From an uncultured Bacteroidota bacterium (GTDB taxonomy: Bacteria; Bacteroidota; Bacteroidia; Flavobacteriales; Flavobacteriaceae), in contig CAILWV010000013.1 of assembly GCA_903838055.1 (NCBI GenBank), forward strand, positions 62,001-126,000: a stretch of DNA of 64,000 nucleotides. Direction: 5' to 3'. The first letter of the stretch is position 1, and every line of letters starts with the position of its first letter. Shown here piece after piece: positions 36,245 through 45,333 of the stretch. The translations under genes and the position numbers were made by a program. Below the pieces are notes generated by a model. It was not told where the DNA came from. It worked only from the letters and a program-made list of their open reading frames with translations, and made no database searches.

Positions 36245-37369
36245 ATGATTCCATTTAATAAAGTATATACTACAGGAAAAGAAATTCAATATCTAAGTGA
36301 AGCTATTTCAAATGGTAAACTTTCGGGTAACGGACCTTTTACATTACGTTGCCAAACTTTTTTTGAAAAGAAATATGGAATTAAAAAAGCTTTGTTGACA
36401 ACATCAGCAACGGATGCTCTAGAAATGTGCGCAATACTTGCAAATATTCAAAATTCAGATGAGGTAATAATACCAAGTTATACTTTTGTTTCTTCTGCAT
36501 TGCCATTTATAAGACAAGGTGCTAAAGTAGTTTTTGCTGATTCTTATGCTAATAATCCAAATATTGATGCTGATCTAATAGAGAGTCTGATAACAAAAAA
36601 AACTAAAGTAATTGTAGTAGTGCATTATTCAGGAATTTCTTGTGATATGGACGCAATAATGGATTTAGCCAATCGCTATAATTTGATCGTAATTGAAGAT
36701 GCAGCTCAAGCAATTGATGGGTATTTTACCAATAAAAAAGGAATTAGAATGGCTTTAGGAACAATTGGTCATATGGCCGCCTTTTCTTTTCATGAAACCA
36801 AAAATATTATTGCTGGTGAAGGTGGCTTGATTGCAATAAACGATGAAAAATATATAAATAGATCAGAAATTATTTGGGAAAAAGGAACTAATAGAGCGGA
36901 TTTTTTTAGAGGTAAAACAAATAAATACGGATGGGTTGATCTTGGTTCTTCCTTTTTGCCATCTGAATTAATTGCTGCTTTTTTATGGGCACAATTAGAA
37001 TCTTTGGATGCTATTCAAGAAAAAAGAAAACTATTGTGGAATACCTATAATACGATGTTTTTAGAAAAAAAAATAAAAGATATAAAATTACCAATTGTTC
37101 CAAAATTCGCTAGCCATAATGCGCACACTTATTTTATTGTTACTAAAGATGTTGAGCATAGAAATAGACTTATTGATCAGCTAAAAGATGCTGGATTTAA
37201 TGCAGTTTTTCATTATTTATCACTTCATGCAAGTGATTACTTTAGAGACAAACATGACGGAAGACATTTACCAAATAGTGATAATTTTACCGATTGTTTA
37301 TTGCGATTGCCTTTGTATTATGATTTAGATATTGACTGTATTTCAAAAATAGTTAACCAATGCATTTAA
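36245..37369 (+). CDS. rffA: dTDP-4-amino-4,6-dideoxygalactose transaminase
   Basis: A 374-residue DegT/DnrJ/EryC1/StrS PLP enzyme. MIPFNKVYTTGKEIQYL at the start and FSFHETKNIIAGEGGLI (PLP Lys near residue 181) are characteristic of RffA/WecE, which transfers an amino group to dTDP-4-keto-6-deoxyglucose to make dTDP-Fuc4N. Other PLP contacts are TTSATDALEMCAIL and IEDAAQAIDG. The product of rfbB is its expected substrate. No Fuc4N acetyltransferase (WecD type) was recognised in the window. An 814-base gap lies upstream. Confidence 0.88.
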   Translation: MIPFNKVYTTGKEIQYLSEAISNGKLSGNGPFTLRCQTFFEKKYGIKKALLTTSATDALEMCAILANIQNSDEVIIPSYTFVSSALPFIRQGAKVVFADSYANNPNIDADLIESLITKKTKVIVVVHYSGISCDMDAIMDLANRYNLIVIEDAAQAIDGYFTNKKGIRMALGTIGHMAAFSFHETKNIIAGEGGLIAINDEKYINRSEIIWEKGTNRADFFRGKTNKYGWVDLGSSFLPSELIAAFLWAQLESLDAIQEKRKLLWNTYNTMFLEKKIKDIKLPIVPKFASHNAHTYFIVTKDVEHRNRLIDQLKDAGFNAVFHYLSLHASDYFRDKHDGRHLPNSDNFTDCLLRLPLYYDLDIDCISKIVNQCI

Positions 37370-37385
37370 TCCAATTTTACAATAA

Positions 37386-38417
37386 ATGAATCCATTAATA
37401 AGTATTATAGTTCCCGTATTCAACACTGCCAATTATTTAGACCAGTGCGTTAACTCATTGCTACAACAGACCTATACAAATTGTGAATTCATTTTTGTTA
37501 ATGATGGATCAACAGATAATAGTTTATATATACTAGAAAAACATAAAGCTAAAGACTCTAGAATTCGAATAGTAAACCAAGAAAATAAAGGTGTTAGTTG
37601 TGCAAGAAATAATGGACTTAAAATTGCCAAAGGCTCTTATATTGGTTTTGTAGATAGCGATGATTGGATTGAAAAGGATATGTACTTTGTTTTATATGAA
37701 GCAATTCAATTATATAGTTGTGATATTGTTTTATCTAATATTACACCCTTTTTTAAAGATAAAAAAGTAGTTTTAAATTATAGTTTTCCAATAAATAAAA
37801 AATTAAATAATGATTATATTAAAGATACTATTTTACCCTATTTGATTGAAAATGATGATTTATATTCTTCTTGTAACAAACTATTTATAGCTTCAATAAT
37901 AAAAGAAAACAACATCCAATTCCCTCCTAAAAATAAATTAAGCGAAGACAATTTTTTTAATTTATTGTATTTTAATAAAATTAAATCTATGGTTTATTTA
38001 GATTATTCAGGTTATAATTATCGAGAGTTACAAGGCAGCGCTACACGAAACGTTGTGCAACACGATTATTTTCAAAATGTATTGCGACTATATCATTTTG
38101 ACTATTTGACTATTTTGGATTTGAGAATTTCTCAAGACAAAATAATTAGAATCAAATCACTAAAGCTTATCAAAAATGTACTTTCATTACTTCATATTTA
38201 CTTTAATCCTTCCAATAAATTAAGTTTTAATGAAAGGTATGCTTTTGTTAAGGCAATGATTAGTAATGACGAAGTACAAAAAGAAATAAACCTGCATTTT
38301 GATTTTTTAATTAATAACAGCAATAGATATAATTCATTTTTGATTAAATCCATAAAAAATAAATCTACGCTTAAACTACATCTTGCAACTATGTATAGTA
38401 GATATAGAAATAATTAG
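37386..38417 (+). CDS. Family 2 glycosyltransferase
   Basis: A 343-residue inverting GT-A enzyme. The N-terminal core shows ISIIVPVFNTANYLDQCVNSLL, VNDGSTDNS (nucleotide binding near residues 38-46), NKGVSCARNNGL and the metal-binding IGFVDSDDWIE (DxD-type, near 90-100). The C-terminal 200 residues are variable. Donor and acceptor are unknown. It lies 16 bases after rffA and four bases before the pyruvyl transferase gene, so it is part of the same unit. Confidence 0.9.
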   Translation: MNPLISIIVPVFNTANYLDQCVNSLLQQTYTNCEFIFVNDGSTDNSLYILEKHKAKDSRIRIVNQENKGVSCARNNGLKIAKGSYIGFVDSDDWIEKDMYFVLYEAIQLYSCDIVLSNITPFFKDKKVVLNYSFPINKKLNNDYIKDTILPYLIENDDLYSSCNKLFIASIIKENNIQFPPKNKLSEDNFFNLLYFNKIKSMVYLDYSGYNYRELQGSATRNVVQHDYFQNVLRLYHFDYLTILDLRISQDKIIRIKSLKLIKNVLSLLHIYFNPSNKLSFNERYAFVKAMISNDEVQKEINLHFDFLINNSNRYNSFLIKSIKNKSTLKLHLATMYSRYRNN

Positions 38418-38420
38418 ACT

Positions 38421-39575
38421 ATGAATATATTAATGTATTATCATGGAGGAAGTAATAATAGAGGGTGCGAAGCAATAGTGCGATCTGGAGTTAGTTTAAT
38501 AAAGAGTCAAATTAAAAATGCTAAAGTAGATCTTGCTTCTTGGAAACCCGAAACAGATGCTCATATTCCATTAGTCGATTCTATTTATTGTGATAAGTCA
38601 AAAAAGATAAGAAGGTTTTCTTTTGAATGGTTAAATAGTATTATTCAATATAAACTTTTTAAAAATGAAAATTACGCTTTCCGAGTAATGCATTCAGATA
38701 CAATAAAATTGATTCCAAATTATGATATTATACTTTCTATTGGAGGTGATAATTATTGTTATGGAGAGCAACCAGGAGTATATGAAATAAATCGAAGTGT
38801 GAAAAAAGCGGGAAAAAAGTTAGTTCTCTGGGGTGCATCCATTGGAGATGAAGATTTATCTGCTTCAAAATTGGAAGACCTTAATTTATTTGATTTAATT
38901 CTTGCTAGAGAATCACTTACTTATGAAATATTGATTAAACACGGTTTAACGAATGTGAAACTTTGTGCTGATGGAGCATTTACTATGGATAAAGAAGAAT
39001 TGCCTTTACCAATTGGTTGGCAAGCAGGAAATACTTTGGGTTTTAATTTTAGTCCTTTAGTATGGAAAAAGAATAAAGATTCTAAACAAGCCGCATTGAA
39101 ATTGGTTCAATATATACTAGAAAACACAACTATGACCATTGTTTTTACTCCGCATGTCATTGAGGAAGGAAATGATGATTATGCTTGTTTACAAGATTTT
39201 TATAACGAATTTAAAAATACTGGTAGAGTTTTATTATTGCCTAATAATTTAAATGCCATACAATATAAAGGATATATATCTAGGATGCGATTTTTTATTG
39301 GTGCTCGAACGCATGCTACAATTGCGGCATATTCTACATTAATTCCTACAATGGTTCTTGGATATAGCGTAAAGTCAAAAGGAATAGCTAAAGATTTATT
39401 TGGAGAAGAAAAATTAGTATTGACTATTTCGGAAATTTCGGATAGCACTAAATTAATTGAGAAGTTCAATGAAATGGTTCATGAGGAGGAAAATATTATT
39501 CAAGTTTTAGCAAACAACATTCCAAGAATTAAAGAAATGTCAAGAAAAGCAGCAATTTATCTATCTCAAATCTAA
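38421..39575 (+). CDS. Polysaccharide pyruvyl transferase family protein
   Basis: Predicted to transfer pyruvate from phosphoenolpyruvate to a sugar, making a ketal with a negative charge. The 384 residues show YYHGGSNNRGCEAIVRSGV at the start, ILSIGGDNYCYGEQPG near residue 110, LWGASIGDED near 137, and the GT-B-like C-terminal IGARTHATIAAYSTLIPTMVLGYSVKSKGIAKDLFG near 294-330. These match the CsaB/WcaK superfamily. The target sugar is unknown. Confidence 0.88.
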   Translation: MNILMYYHGGSNNRGCEAIVRSGVSLIKSQIKNAKVDLASWKPETDAHIPLVDSIYCDKSKKIRRFSFEWLNSIIQYKLFKNENYAFRVMHSDTIKLIPNYDIILSIGGDNYCYGEQPGVYEINRSVKKAGKKLVLWGASIGDEDLSASKLEDLNLFDLILARESLTYEILIKHGLTNVKLCADGAFTMDKEELPLPIGWQAGNTLGFNFSPLVWKKNKDSKQAALKLVQYILENTTMTIVFTPHVIEEGNDDYACLQDFYNEFKNTGRVLLLPNNLNAIQYKGYISRMRFFIGARTHATIAAYSTLIPTMVLGYSVKSKGIAKDLFGEEKLVLTISEISDSTKLIEKFNEMVHEEENIIQVLANNIPRIKEMSRKAAIYLSQI

Positions 39576-39578
39576 CTA

Positions 39579-40778
39579 ATGAAAAAAAAGCTACTATTTG
39601 TAATTCCAAGTTTAGATGCTGGTGGTGCCGAAAAAAGTTTAATTAATTTACTTCATGCAATTGATTATTCTCTTTTTGAAGTTGATTTATTGGTTTTTCA
39701 TGACAAAGGGATTTTCTTAAATTCTATTCCAAAAAGCGTCAAAATAATTTCAATATATGGAGACTTTTTAGATTTTTCAGAACCAATATTAATCTCAGTT
39801 TCAGAACTGTTCAATCAAAGAAAGTTTCTGCTAGTAATGCATCGAATCTTTTTTGCATTGACTAATATATTAGAAAAAAATAAATCCAAAGCAGAACAAT
39901 TATCATGGAAACATGTTAGTAAAGCAATTCCAAACTTAACTAAAAATTATGATGCTGCAATTGGAGCATTAGAAAAATCTTCTATTTATTATATTTCAGA
40001 AAAAGTAAATTCAAAAATAAAAATCGGTTGGATTCATACTAATTATTCTAACTCGGGAATGGAAAAAGGTTTCGACCTTCCTTTTTTTGAAAAATTAAAT
40101 TATTTAGTCACAATTTCTAAGGAATGTGCTACCGATTTAAACCGAAATTTTCCGAATTTAAAAGATAAAATAAAAGTTATTTACAATATAGTATCCACTA
40201 CTTTAATTACGGAACTATCTAATGAGATTTTGATTGATCCGAAATTTAATAATTCTGGATTGACAATACTAACGATTGCAAGATTGAGCAAGGAGAAAGG
40301 AGTAGATTTAGCATTAGAATCCGCTTTATTGTTAGTAAAGAAGGGATTGGTATTTAGATGGTATATTATTGGAGATGGTAGTGAAAGACATTTTCTTGAA
40401 AAAAAAATTATAGAATATCAATTAGAGGATTATTTTATTTTATTAGGATTGAAAGCAAATCCATATCCCTATTTAAAACAATCATTTATGTATGTGCAGC
40501 CTTCTCGATATGAAGGAAAATCTATAGCTATTGATGAAGCTAAAATTTTGCAAAAACCAATTATTACAACCAATTATCCCACTGCAAAAGATCAGATTTC
40601 GAATGGTGTAGACGGAATTATTTGCGAAATTAATCCAATTGAAATAGCCCAACAGATATTATATTTAAAGGAGAACAAAAATATAACGGAAAAATTCACC
40701 TTAAATTTAAAAGAAATGAAATTAGGAACAGAATCTGAAATCAGTCAATTATATAATTTAATTTATGCAACAGCCTAA
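39579..40778 (+). CDS. Family 4 glycosyltransferase, tandem copy A
   Basis: A 399-residue retaining GT-B enzyme. The N-terminus has LLFVIPSLDAGGAEKSLINLL. The C-terminal domain has LTILTIARLSKEKGVDLALE near residue 227, the donor region VQPSRYEGKSIAIDEAKIL near 305 (an EX7E-like pair) and the closing KLGTESEISQLY. The next gene encodes a close paralogue whose start overlaps this one by 14 bases, so the pair arose by tandem duplication. Sugar specificity is unknown. Confidence 0.9.
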   Translation: MKKKLLFVIPSLDAGGAEKSLINLLHAIDYSLFEVDLLVFHDKGIFLNSIPKSVKIISIYGDFLDFSEPILISVSELFNQRKFLLVMHRIFFALTNILEKNKSKAEQLSWKHVSKAIPNLTKNYDAAIGALEKSSIYYISEKVNSKIKIGWIHTNYSNSGMEKGFDLPFFEKLNYLVTISKECATDLNRNFPNLKDKIKVIYNIVSTTLITELSNEILIDPKFNNSGLTILTIARLSKEKGVDLALESALLLVKKGLVFRWYIIGDGSERHFLEKKIIEYQLEDYFILLGLKANPYPYLKQSFMYVQPSRYEGKSIAIDEAKILQKPIITTNYPTAKDQISNGVDGIICEINPIEIAQQILYLKENKNITEKFTLNLKEMKLGTESEISQLYNLIYATA

Positions 40779-41959
40779 AAAAAATCTTCTTTTTGTAATG
40801 AGTAATTTACGATGTGGAGGTGCTGAAAAATCATTAATATCACTACTGCAAAAAATTGATTATGAGTTGTATAATATAGATTTGCAATTGTTTTCTATAG
40901 AAGGAATTTTTTTAAAGCAAGTAAATTCTAAAGTAAATTTATTGCCTCCAATTAAAGAGTACCGCTATTTTGATATGCCGCTTTTTAAAGCACTTCTTCA
41001 AGCACTGATGAAAGGCAGATTGGATATAGTTTACAATAGAATTATTGCTAGTTACATTTTAAAAACTGAAAAAAATAGTTCAAGAAGTGAACAACGTGTA
41101 TGGAAATGTATTAGTAGTTGTATTTCTAAATCCTCTAAAAAATATGATGCAGTTTTTGGCTTTTTAGAAAAATCACCTGTGTATTATGCAATTGAAAAAG
41201 TAAATGCTTTAAAAAAAAAATGGATTTATACATAATGATTATGAAAAATTAGCAATGGATAAACTAATTGATTTACCTTATTTTCAAAAACTAGATAATA
41301 TTGTTACTGTTTCTAAAGAATGTAAGGAAGTATTAGTTAAGAATTTCCCATGTTGTGAAGTGAAAACTAAAATCATTTTCAATATAGTTTCACCAATATT
41401 AATACGTAAACTGGCTTTAGAACCAACTCTTGATAATTTTCAAAATGGTTTTAAAATTGTTTCTATTGGTAGATTAGAGAATCAAAAAGGATATGATTTT
41501 GCTATAGATGCCCTGAAAATAGTGAAAGAAGCAGGATATAACTTTCAATGGATTGTTTTAGGAGATGGAGTTGAAAAATCAAAATTAGTTCAACAAATTG
41601 CACATAATAATTTAGTAGAAAATGTCACTTTTATAGGAGTTAAAGAAAACCATTATCCTTACTTAAAAATAGCGGATATTTTTATGCAAACTTCAAGATT
41701 TGAAGGGAAATCAATAGCAATAGAAGAAGCTAAAATAATTGGGAGACCTATTTTAGTGACTAATTTCAGTACCGTAAGTGATCAAATAACTCATAAAGAA
41801 ACTGGTTATATTACAGGTTTGAATCCAAAATCTATTGCTGAAGGTTTGATTGAGTTGATGCAAAACGAAAGTTTACGATTCCATTTATCTGAAAATTTAT
41901 CACAATTGAAATTAGGTACAGAAAGTGAAATTGAAAAAATATATGATTTAGTCAAATAA
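40765..41959 (+). pseudogene. Family 4 glycosyltransferase, tandem copy B, frameshifted
   Basis: The first frame (40765-41235, 156 residues) encodes the N-terminal half (LLFVMSNLRCGGAEKSLISLL) and stops after KKKWIYT. The second frame resumes as GFIHNDYEKLAMDKLIDLPYF and runs to 41959 with the C-terminal GT4 domain (KIVSIGRLENQKGYDFAIDA, QTSRFEGKSIAIEEAKII, KLGTESEIEKIYDL). The break lies in a run of ten A at 41211-41220. Nine A would read LKKNGFIHNDYEK and restore one protein aligned throughout with copy A. This may be a true mutation, a slippery or phase-variable tract, or a sequencing error. Confidence 0.88.
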
Positions 41960-41970
41960 ACTAATTAAGT

Positions 41971-43131
41971 ATGATAAATAATTATATTTTTATTTTTATT
42001 CTTTTATTACTCTTTATTGTAATTGCAATAGACCTTATTCCGCAATTTTACACTTGGCAAAGTCGAATTCATATCGGAAGAATTAAAGATTCAGGAATAT
42101 GGAGTAATAAGGTTTTAAATAAATCAATGCAATGGTTAAAAAATACTCCAACTATAACACTTACCGATAATAAGAGATTAATTAGTATAGATATCCTTAG
42201 AGGAAATTACAAACGAAATGCAATACAGTATTGGCAAAAAGCCGCTCTAATTTTAGGGTTGACAGAATGTTTTAAAAACACTAAAAATCAGCAATGCCAA
42301 AAAGAAGTCAATGCATTTTTAAAATCAACCTTTAAAAATGGGGATTGGAAAGTACAACCAACAGAAATTGACAGTGTTATTTTAGCATATTCCGTTTTGA
42401 ATATTGATTGGATGGATCACGAAGACTATAAACATGCTTATGAAAGGGCTTACCAATTGATTCTTGATTTGGTAGGATATGATGGAACAGTTGCTTACAG
42501 AAAGCATACAACGGATTATAGGTTTGTTGATACTATTGGGTTCATTTGCCCATTTTTAGTTTTATATGGAGTGAAATTTCATGAACCAAAAGCTATTGAT
42601 TTAGCTATTAAACAAATTTCTACTTTTAATGAATATGGTATGTTAGACAATTATTTTATTCCTTGTCATACTTATCATATTAAAACTAAATTACCTGTAG
42701 GATTGTTTGGTTGGGGAAGGGGATTAGGTTGGTATGCATTTGGATTAATTGATGCTTGGGATATATTGCCAGAGGATAATCCAAACAAAAATGTGTTAGA
42801 AAAAAGTGTAGTTTCATTTGCTAAAATGGCACTTAAACATCAAAATATAAACGGCGGATGGTCCTGGATCGTTAACGATAAATCCAGTAGAATAGATTCT
42901 TCTACAACAGCGACATTAGCATGGTTTTTTACCAAAGCAGCTTCTATAGAAACTATTTCATCCGATTGTATTTCAGCAAAAGAGAAAGCATTAGAATATT
43001 TGAAATCTGTCACCAGAAGGGATGGCGCTATAGATTTTTCGCAGGGAGATACTAAGGCTATTGGAATACATTCTAATGAATTTGATATTTTACCATTTAC
43101 ACAAGGATTTTGCTTGAGAACAATTATTTAA
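41971..43131 (+). CDS. Membrane-anchored GH88/GH105-like glycoside hydrolase
   Basis: A 386-residue protein with one N-terminal transmembrane helix (about 5-22) and an (alpha/alpha)6-barrel-type domain. YRFVDTIGFICPFLVLYG near residue 187 carries an Asp in the position of the catalytic Asp of unsaturated uronyl hydrolases. GLFGWGRGLGWYAFGLIDAWD near 246 is the hallmark Trp-Gly-Arg-Gly region. GH105/GH88 enzymes remove unsaturated uronic acids left by polysaccharide lyases. In a biosynthetic operon it could trim or recycle uronic-acid polymers. Activity is inferred. Confidence 0.78.
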   Translation: MINNYIFIFILLLLFIVIAIDLIPQFYTWQSRIHIGRIKDSGIWSNKVLNKSMQWLKNTPTITLTDNKRLISIDILRGNYKRNAIQYWQKAALILGLTECFKNTKNQQCQKEVNAFLKSTFKNGDWKVQPTEIDSVILAYSVLNIDWMDHEDYKHAYERAYQLILDLVGYDGTVAYRKHTTDYRFVDTIGFICPFLVLYGVKFHEPKAIDLAIKQISTFNEYGMLDNYFIPCHTYHIKTKLPVGLFGWGRGLGWYAFGLIDAWDILPEDNPNKNVLEKSVVSFAKMALKHQNINGGWSWIVNDKSSRIDSSTTATLAWFFTKAASIETISSDCISAKEKALEYLKSVTRRDGAIDFSQGDTKAIGIHSNEFDILPFTQGFCLRTII

Positions 43132-43141
43132 AATAATTTAT

Positions 43142-43777
43142 ATGAAAAAAAATTATTGTTTTGTCAATAACATTTTTACTTCAATACTCTTAAAATCAAA
43201 TAATTCTTTTTTAAGAAATTATTATTGGAATAATCTTGCTAAAATGATTGATAAAAATTGGGGAAAAAGCAAAAGAGACCACAAAGTGTTAGAATTAGTT
43301 TTAAAGAACGTTAATCCTAAAATAATATTAGATATTGGTTGCGGAAGTGGAAGGTGTTTTCCTCTATATGAGTCATTAAAAATTGAAACTATTTATGTTC
43401 AGGATGTTTCTAAAGTTGCTTTAAATTTAAGTAAAAAAAATCATCCCGATTTTAAATGTAATTATTTATCATCAGATATTATAAATCTTAAATTTGAAGA
43501 AAATTATTTTGATTTGATTTTGTCAACTAGAGTTTTGTCTGCAGTATTACCTGAAAATATAGATGCGGTAATTAAAAAAATCACAAATATTTCTAAATTA
43601 GTTTATATTAATGAAATGTCAGATTCAGATTTTTTAGGGGATAGTCTATATTGGTTTAAGCATGATTATGACTATTATTTTAAAAAAAATAATTTTCAAG
43701 TTGAAAATAAAGGCACAATAACTTTAGATAATGATAAAACATTTAACCAAACTTGGAAATTATATAAAAAAATTTAA
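43142..43777 (+). CDS. Class I SAM-dependent methyltransferase
   Basis: A 211-residue protein with the SAM-binding motif I ILDIGCGSGRCFPLYE near residues 60-75, an acidic motif II loop (VQDVSKVALNLSKK) and motif III-like YFDLILSTRVLSAVLP near 121-136. No membrane segment is present. It may methylate a sugar of the glycan. It lies 10 bases after the hydrolase gene and 15 before the flippase gene. Confidence 0.85.
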   Translation: MKKNYCFVNNIFTSILLKSNNSFLRNYYWNNLAKMIDKNWGKSKRDHKVLELVLKNVNPKIILDIGCGSGRCFPLYESLKIETIYVQDVSKVALNLSKKNHPDFKCNYLSSDIINLKFEENYFDLILSTRVLSAVLPENIDAVIKKITNISKLVYINEMSDSDFLGDSLYWFKHDYDYYFKKNNFQVENKGTITLDNDKTFNQTWKLYKKI

Positions 43778-43792
43778 GAAAAAATTTATTAA

Positions 43793-45331
43793 ATGAACGA
43801 TAGCTCAAGAATTTCTAATTCAATCAAAAACATTTCCTTTGGCCTTTTGGCACAAGTGATTCAAATGCTTTTTGGATTTGTAACGAGAACGGTTTTCATT
43901 AAATATTTATCTGTTGAATATCTCGGAGTAAATGGACTTTTTATAAATATTCTTGCTTTACTGTCCTTGACTGAAATGGGTATTTCAAGTGTTCTTCTTT
44001 ATACTTTATATAATTCTATAGCAGAAAAAGATGAGAAAAAAATAGCTGCATTGATTAGTTTTTTTAGAGAAATTTATTATAAAGTGGCTGCAATAGTTGC
44101 TGTTGTAGGCTTAATATTTTTATTTTTTTTACATGATATTATTCAAAATACTTCTTTAGAACTAGCACAAGATTTAAATATTATTTATTTATTATTTCTT
44201 TTTAATACGGTTTCTAGTTACTTTTTTTATTATAAAATTTCATTATTTAATGCGGATCAAAATGGCTATGTCATATCTATCTGCAATACTTTGATTTTAG
44301 TTTTTCAAAATATTATTCAGATTTTATTGCTTGTATTATTTAAAAATTTCATTTTATATTTAATAGTGCAAACTGTTTTTCAGCTCTTTGGAAACTTAGT
44401 AATCTCTTTGCTAATTAATAAACATTATCCTTTTTTGAGAAAATATAAAAATGAAAAAGTAGATGAAAATATCAAGAAAAATATTTTTTCAAAAGTAAGA
44501 TCAACAGCTTTAGTTAAAATTGGTGGTTTATTAGTTAATAGTACAGATAATTTAATCCTTAATTATTTTTCTGGACTTATTATGGTTGGTTTGTTGTCTA
44601 ATTATAATTTACTTATTGGATTGGCATCGGGTATTATTGTGCAGGTTTTTTCTAGTTTAACAGGAAGTATCGCAAATGTTAATATAACTGAAGATATAAA
44701 AAAAAGAACCTCAATATTTTATTCTATAAATTTTGCGAATTTTTGGCTTTATGGCTTCTTTTCAATTTGTATTTTGGTATTGCTAAATGATTTTATTACT
44801 ATTTGGATAGGCACTAAATTTATTTTATCATTTCCTATTGTGATTGCTTTGACTTTTAATTTTTATATGTGTGGGATGCAAAATGCAGTTTGGACGTATA
44901 AATCTACTTTTGGATTTTTTAAACAAGGACAATATTTAGTTATTCTTACTGCAATAATTAATCTAGTATTATCTTTTGTTTTAGGTAAAGAATTAGGGTT
45001 ATTAGGTATACTTATAGCTACAGCCTTAGCTCGTTTAATTACTAATGCTTGGTATGATCCTTATATTGTTCTGAAATTAGGATTAATGCAAAGTCCTAGT
45101 ACCTATTTAAAAAAGTATTTTATTTATTTACTAATTCTATCTACCACATTTTTTGTGATAAATTTTATAACTAAATATTTGCCATTTGAGTTTAATGTGA
45201 ATTTTGGAATTAAAATAATACTATGTCTAATTATTCCTAATATCTTGATTTTTTTATTTTTTAAATCCTCAGATGAATTCCGCTATTTTAAATCCGTGCT
45301 ATTAATAATTATTTCAAAAAAAGAAATTTAA
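43793..45331 (+). CDS. Polysaccharide flippase (Wzx-like, MATE/MOP superfamily)
   Basis: A 512-residue protein with about 12-14 hydrophobic helices. It begins ISFGLLAQVIQMLFGFVTRTVFIKYLSVEYLGVNGLF, which is typical of Wzx/RfbX-type proteins that flip undecaprenyl-linked oligosaccharide repeat units to the periplasm. The conserved STDNLILNYFSG loop lies near residue 250. With the EpsG-like protein at 47707 it forms a Wzx/Wzy-dependent route. The gene is very AT-rich. Confidence 0.9.
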   Translation: MNDSSRISNSIKNISFGLLAQVIQMLFGFVTRTVFIKYLSVEYLGVNGLFINILALLSLTEMGISSVLLYTLYNSIAEKDEKKIAALISFFREIYYKVAAIVAVVGLIFLFFLHDIIQNTSLELAQDLNIIYLLFLFNTVSSYFFYYKISLFNADQNGYVISICNTLILVFQNIIQILLLVLFKNFILYLIVQTVFQLFGNLVISLLINKHYPFLRKYKNEKVDENIKKNIFSKVRSTALVKIGGLLVNSTDNLILNYFSGLIMVGLLSNYNLLIGLASGIIVQVFSSLTGSIANVNITEDIKKRTSIFYSINFANFWLYGFFSICILVLLNDFITIWIGTKFILSFPIVIALTFNFYMCGMQNAVWTYKSTFGFFKQGQYLVILTAIINLVLSFVLGKELGLLGILIATALARLITNAWYDPYIVLKLGLMQSPSTYLKKYFIYLLILSTTFFVINFITKYLPFEFNVNFGIKIILCLIIPNILIFLFFKSSDEFRYFKSVLLIIISKKEI

Positions 45332-45333
45332 TA

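Noticed and set aside
36195..36260. Upstream ATG frame reading MQLFPFFKKEYDSI before the transaminase
   Set aside because: It ends after 14 codons and is out of frame with the transaminase, whose start is fixed by the conserved MIPFNK.
41255..41959. Separate 234-residue glycosyltransferase gene
   Set aside because: The frame continues upstream in sequence that aligns with the paralogue, so it is the 3' part of one frameshifted gene and not an independent one.
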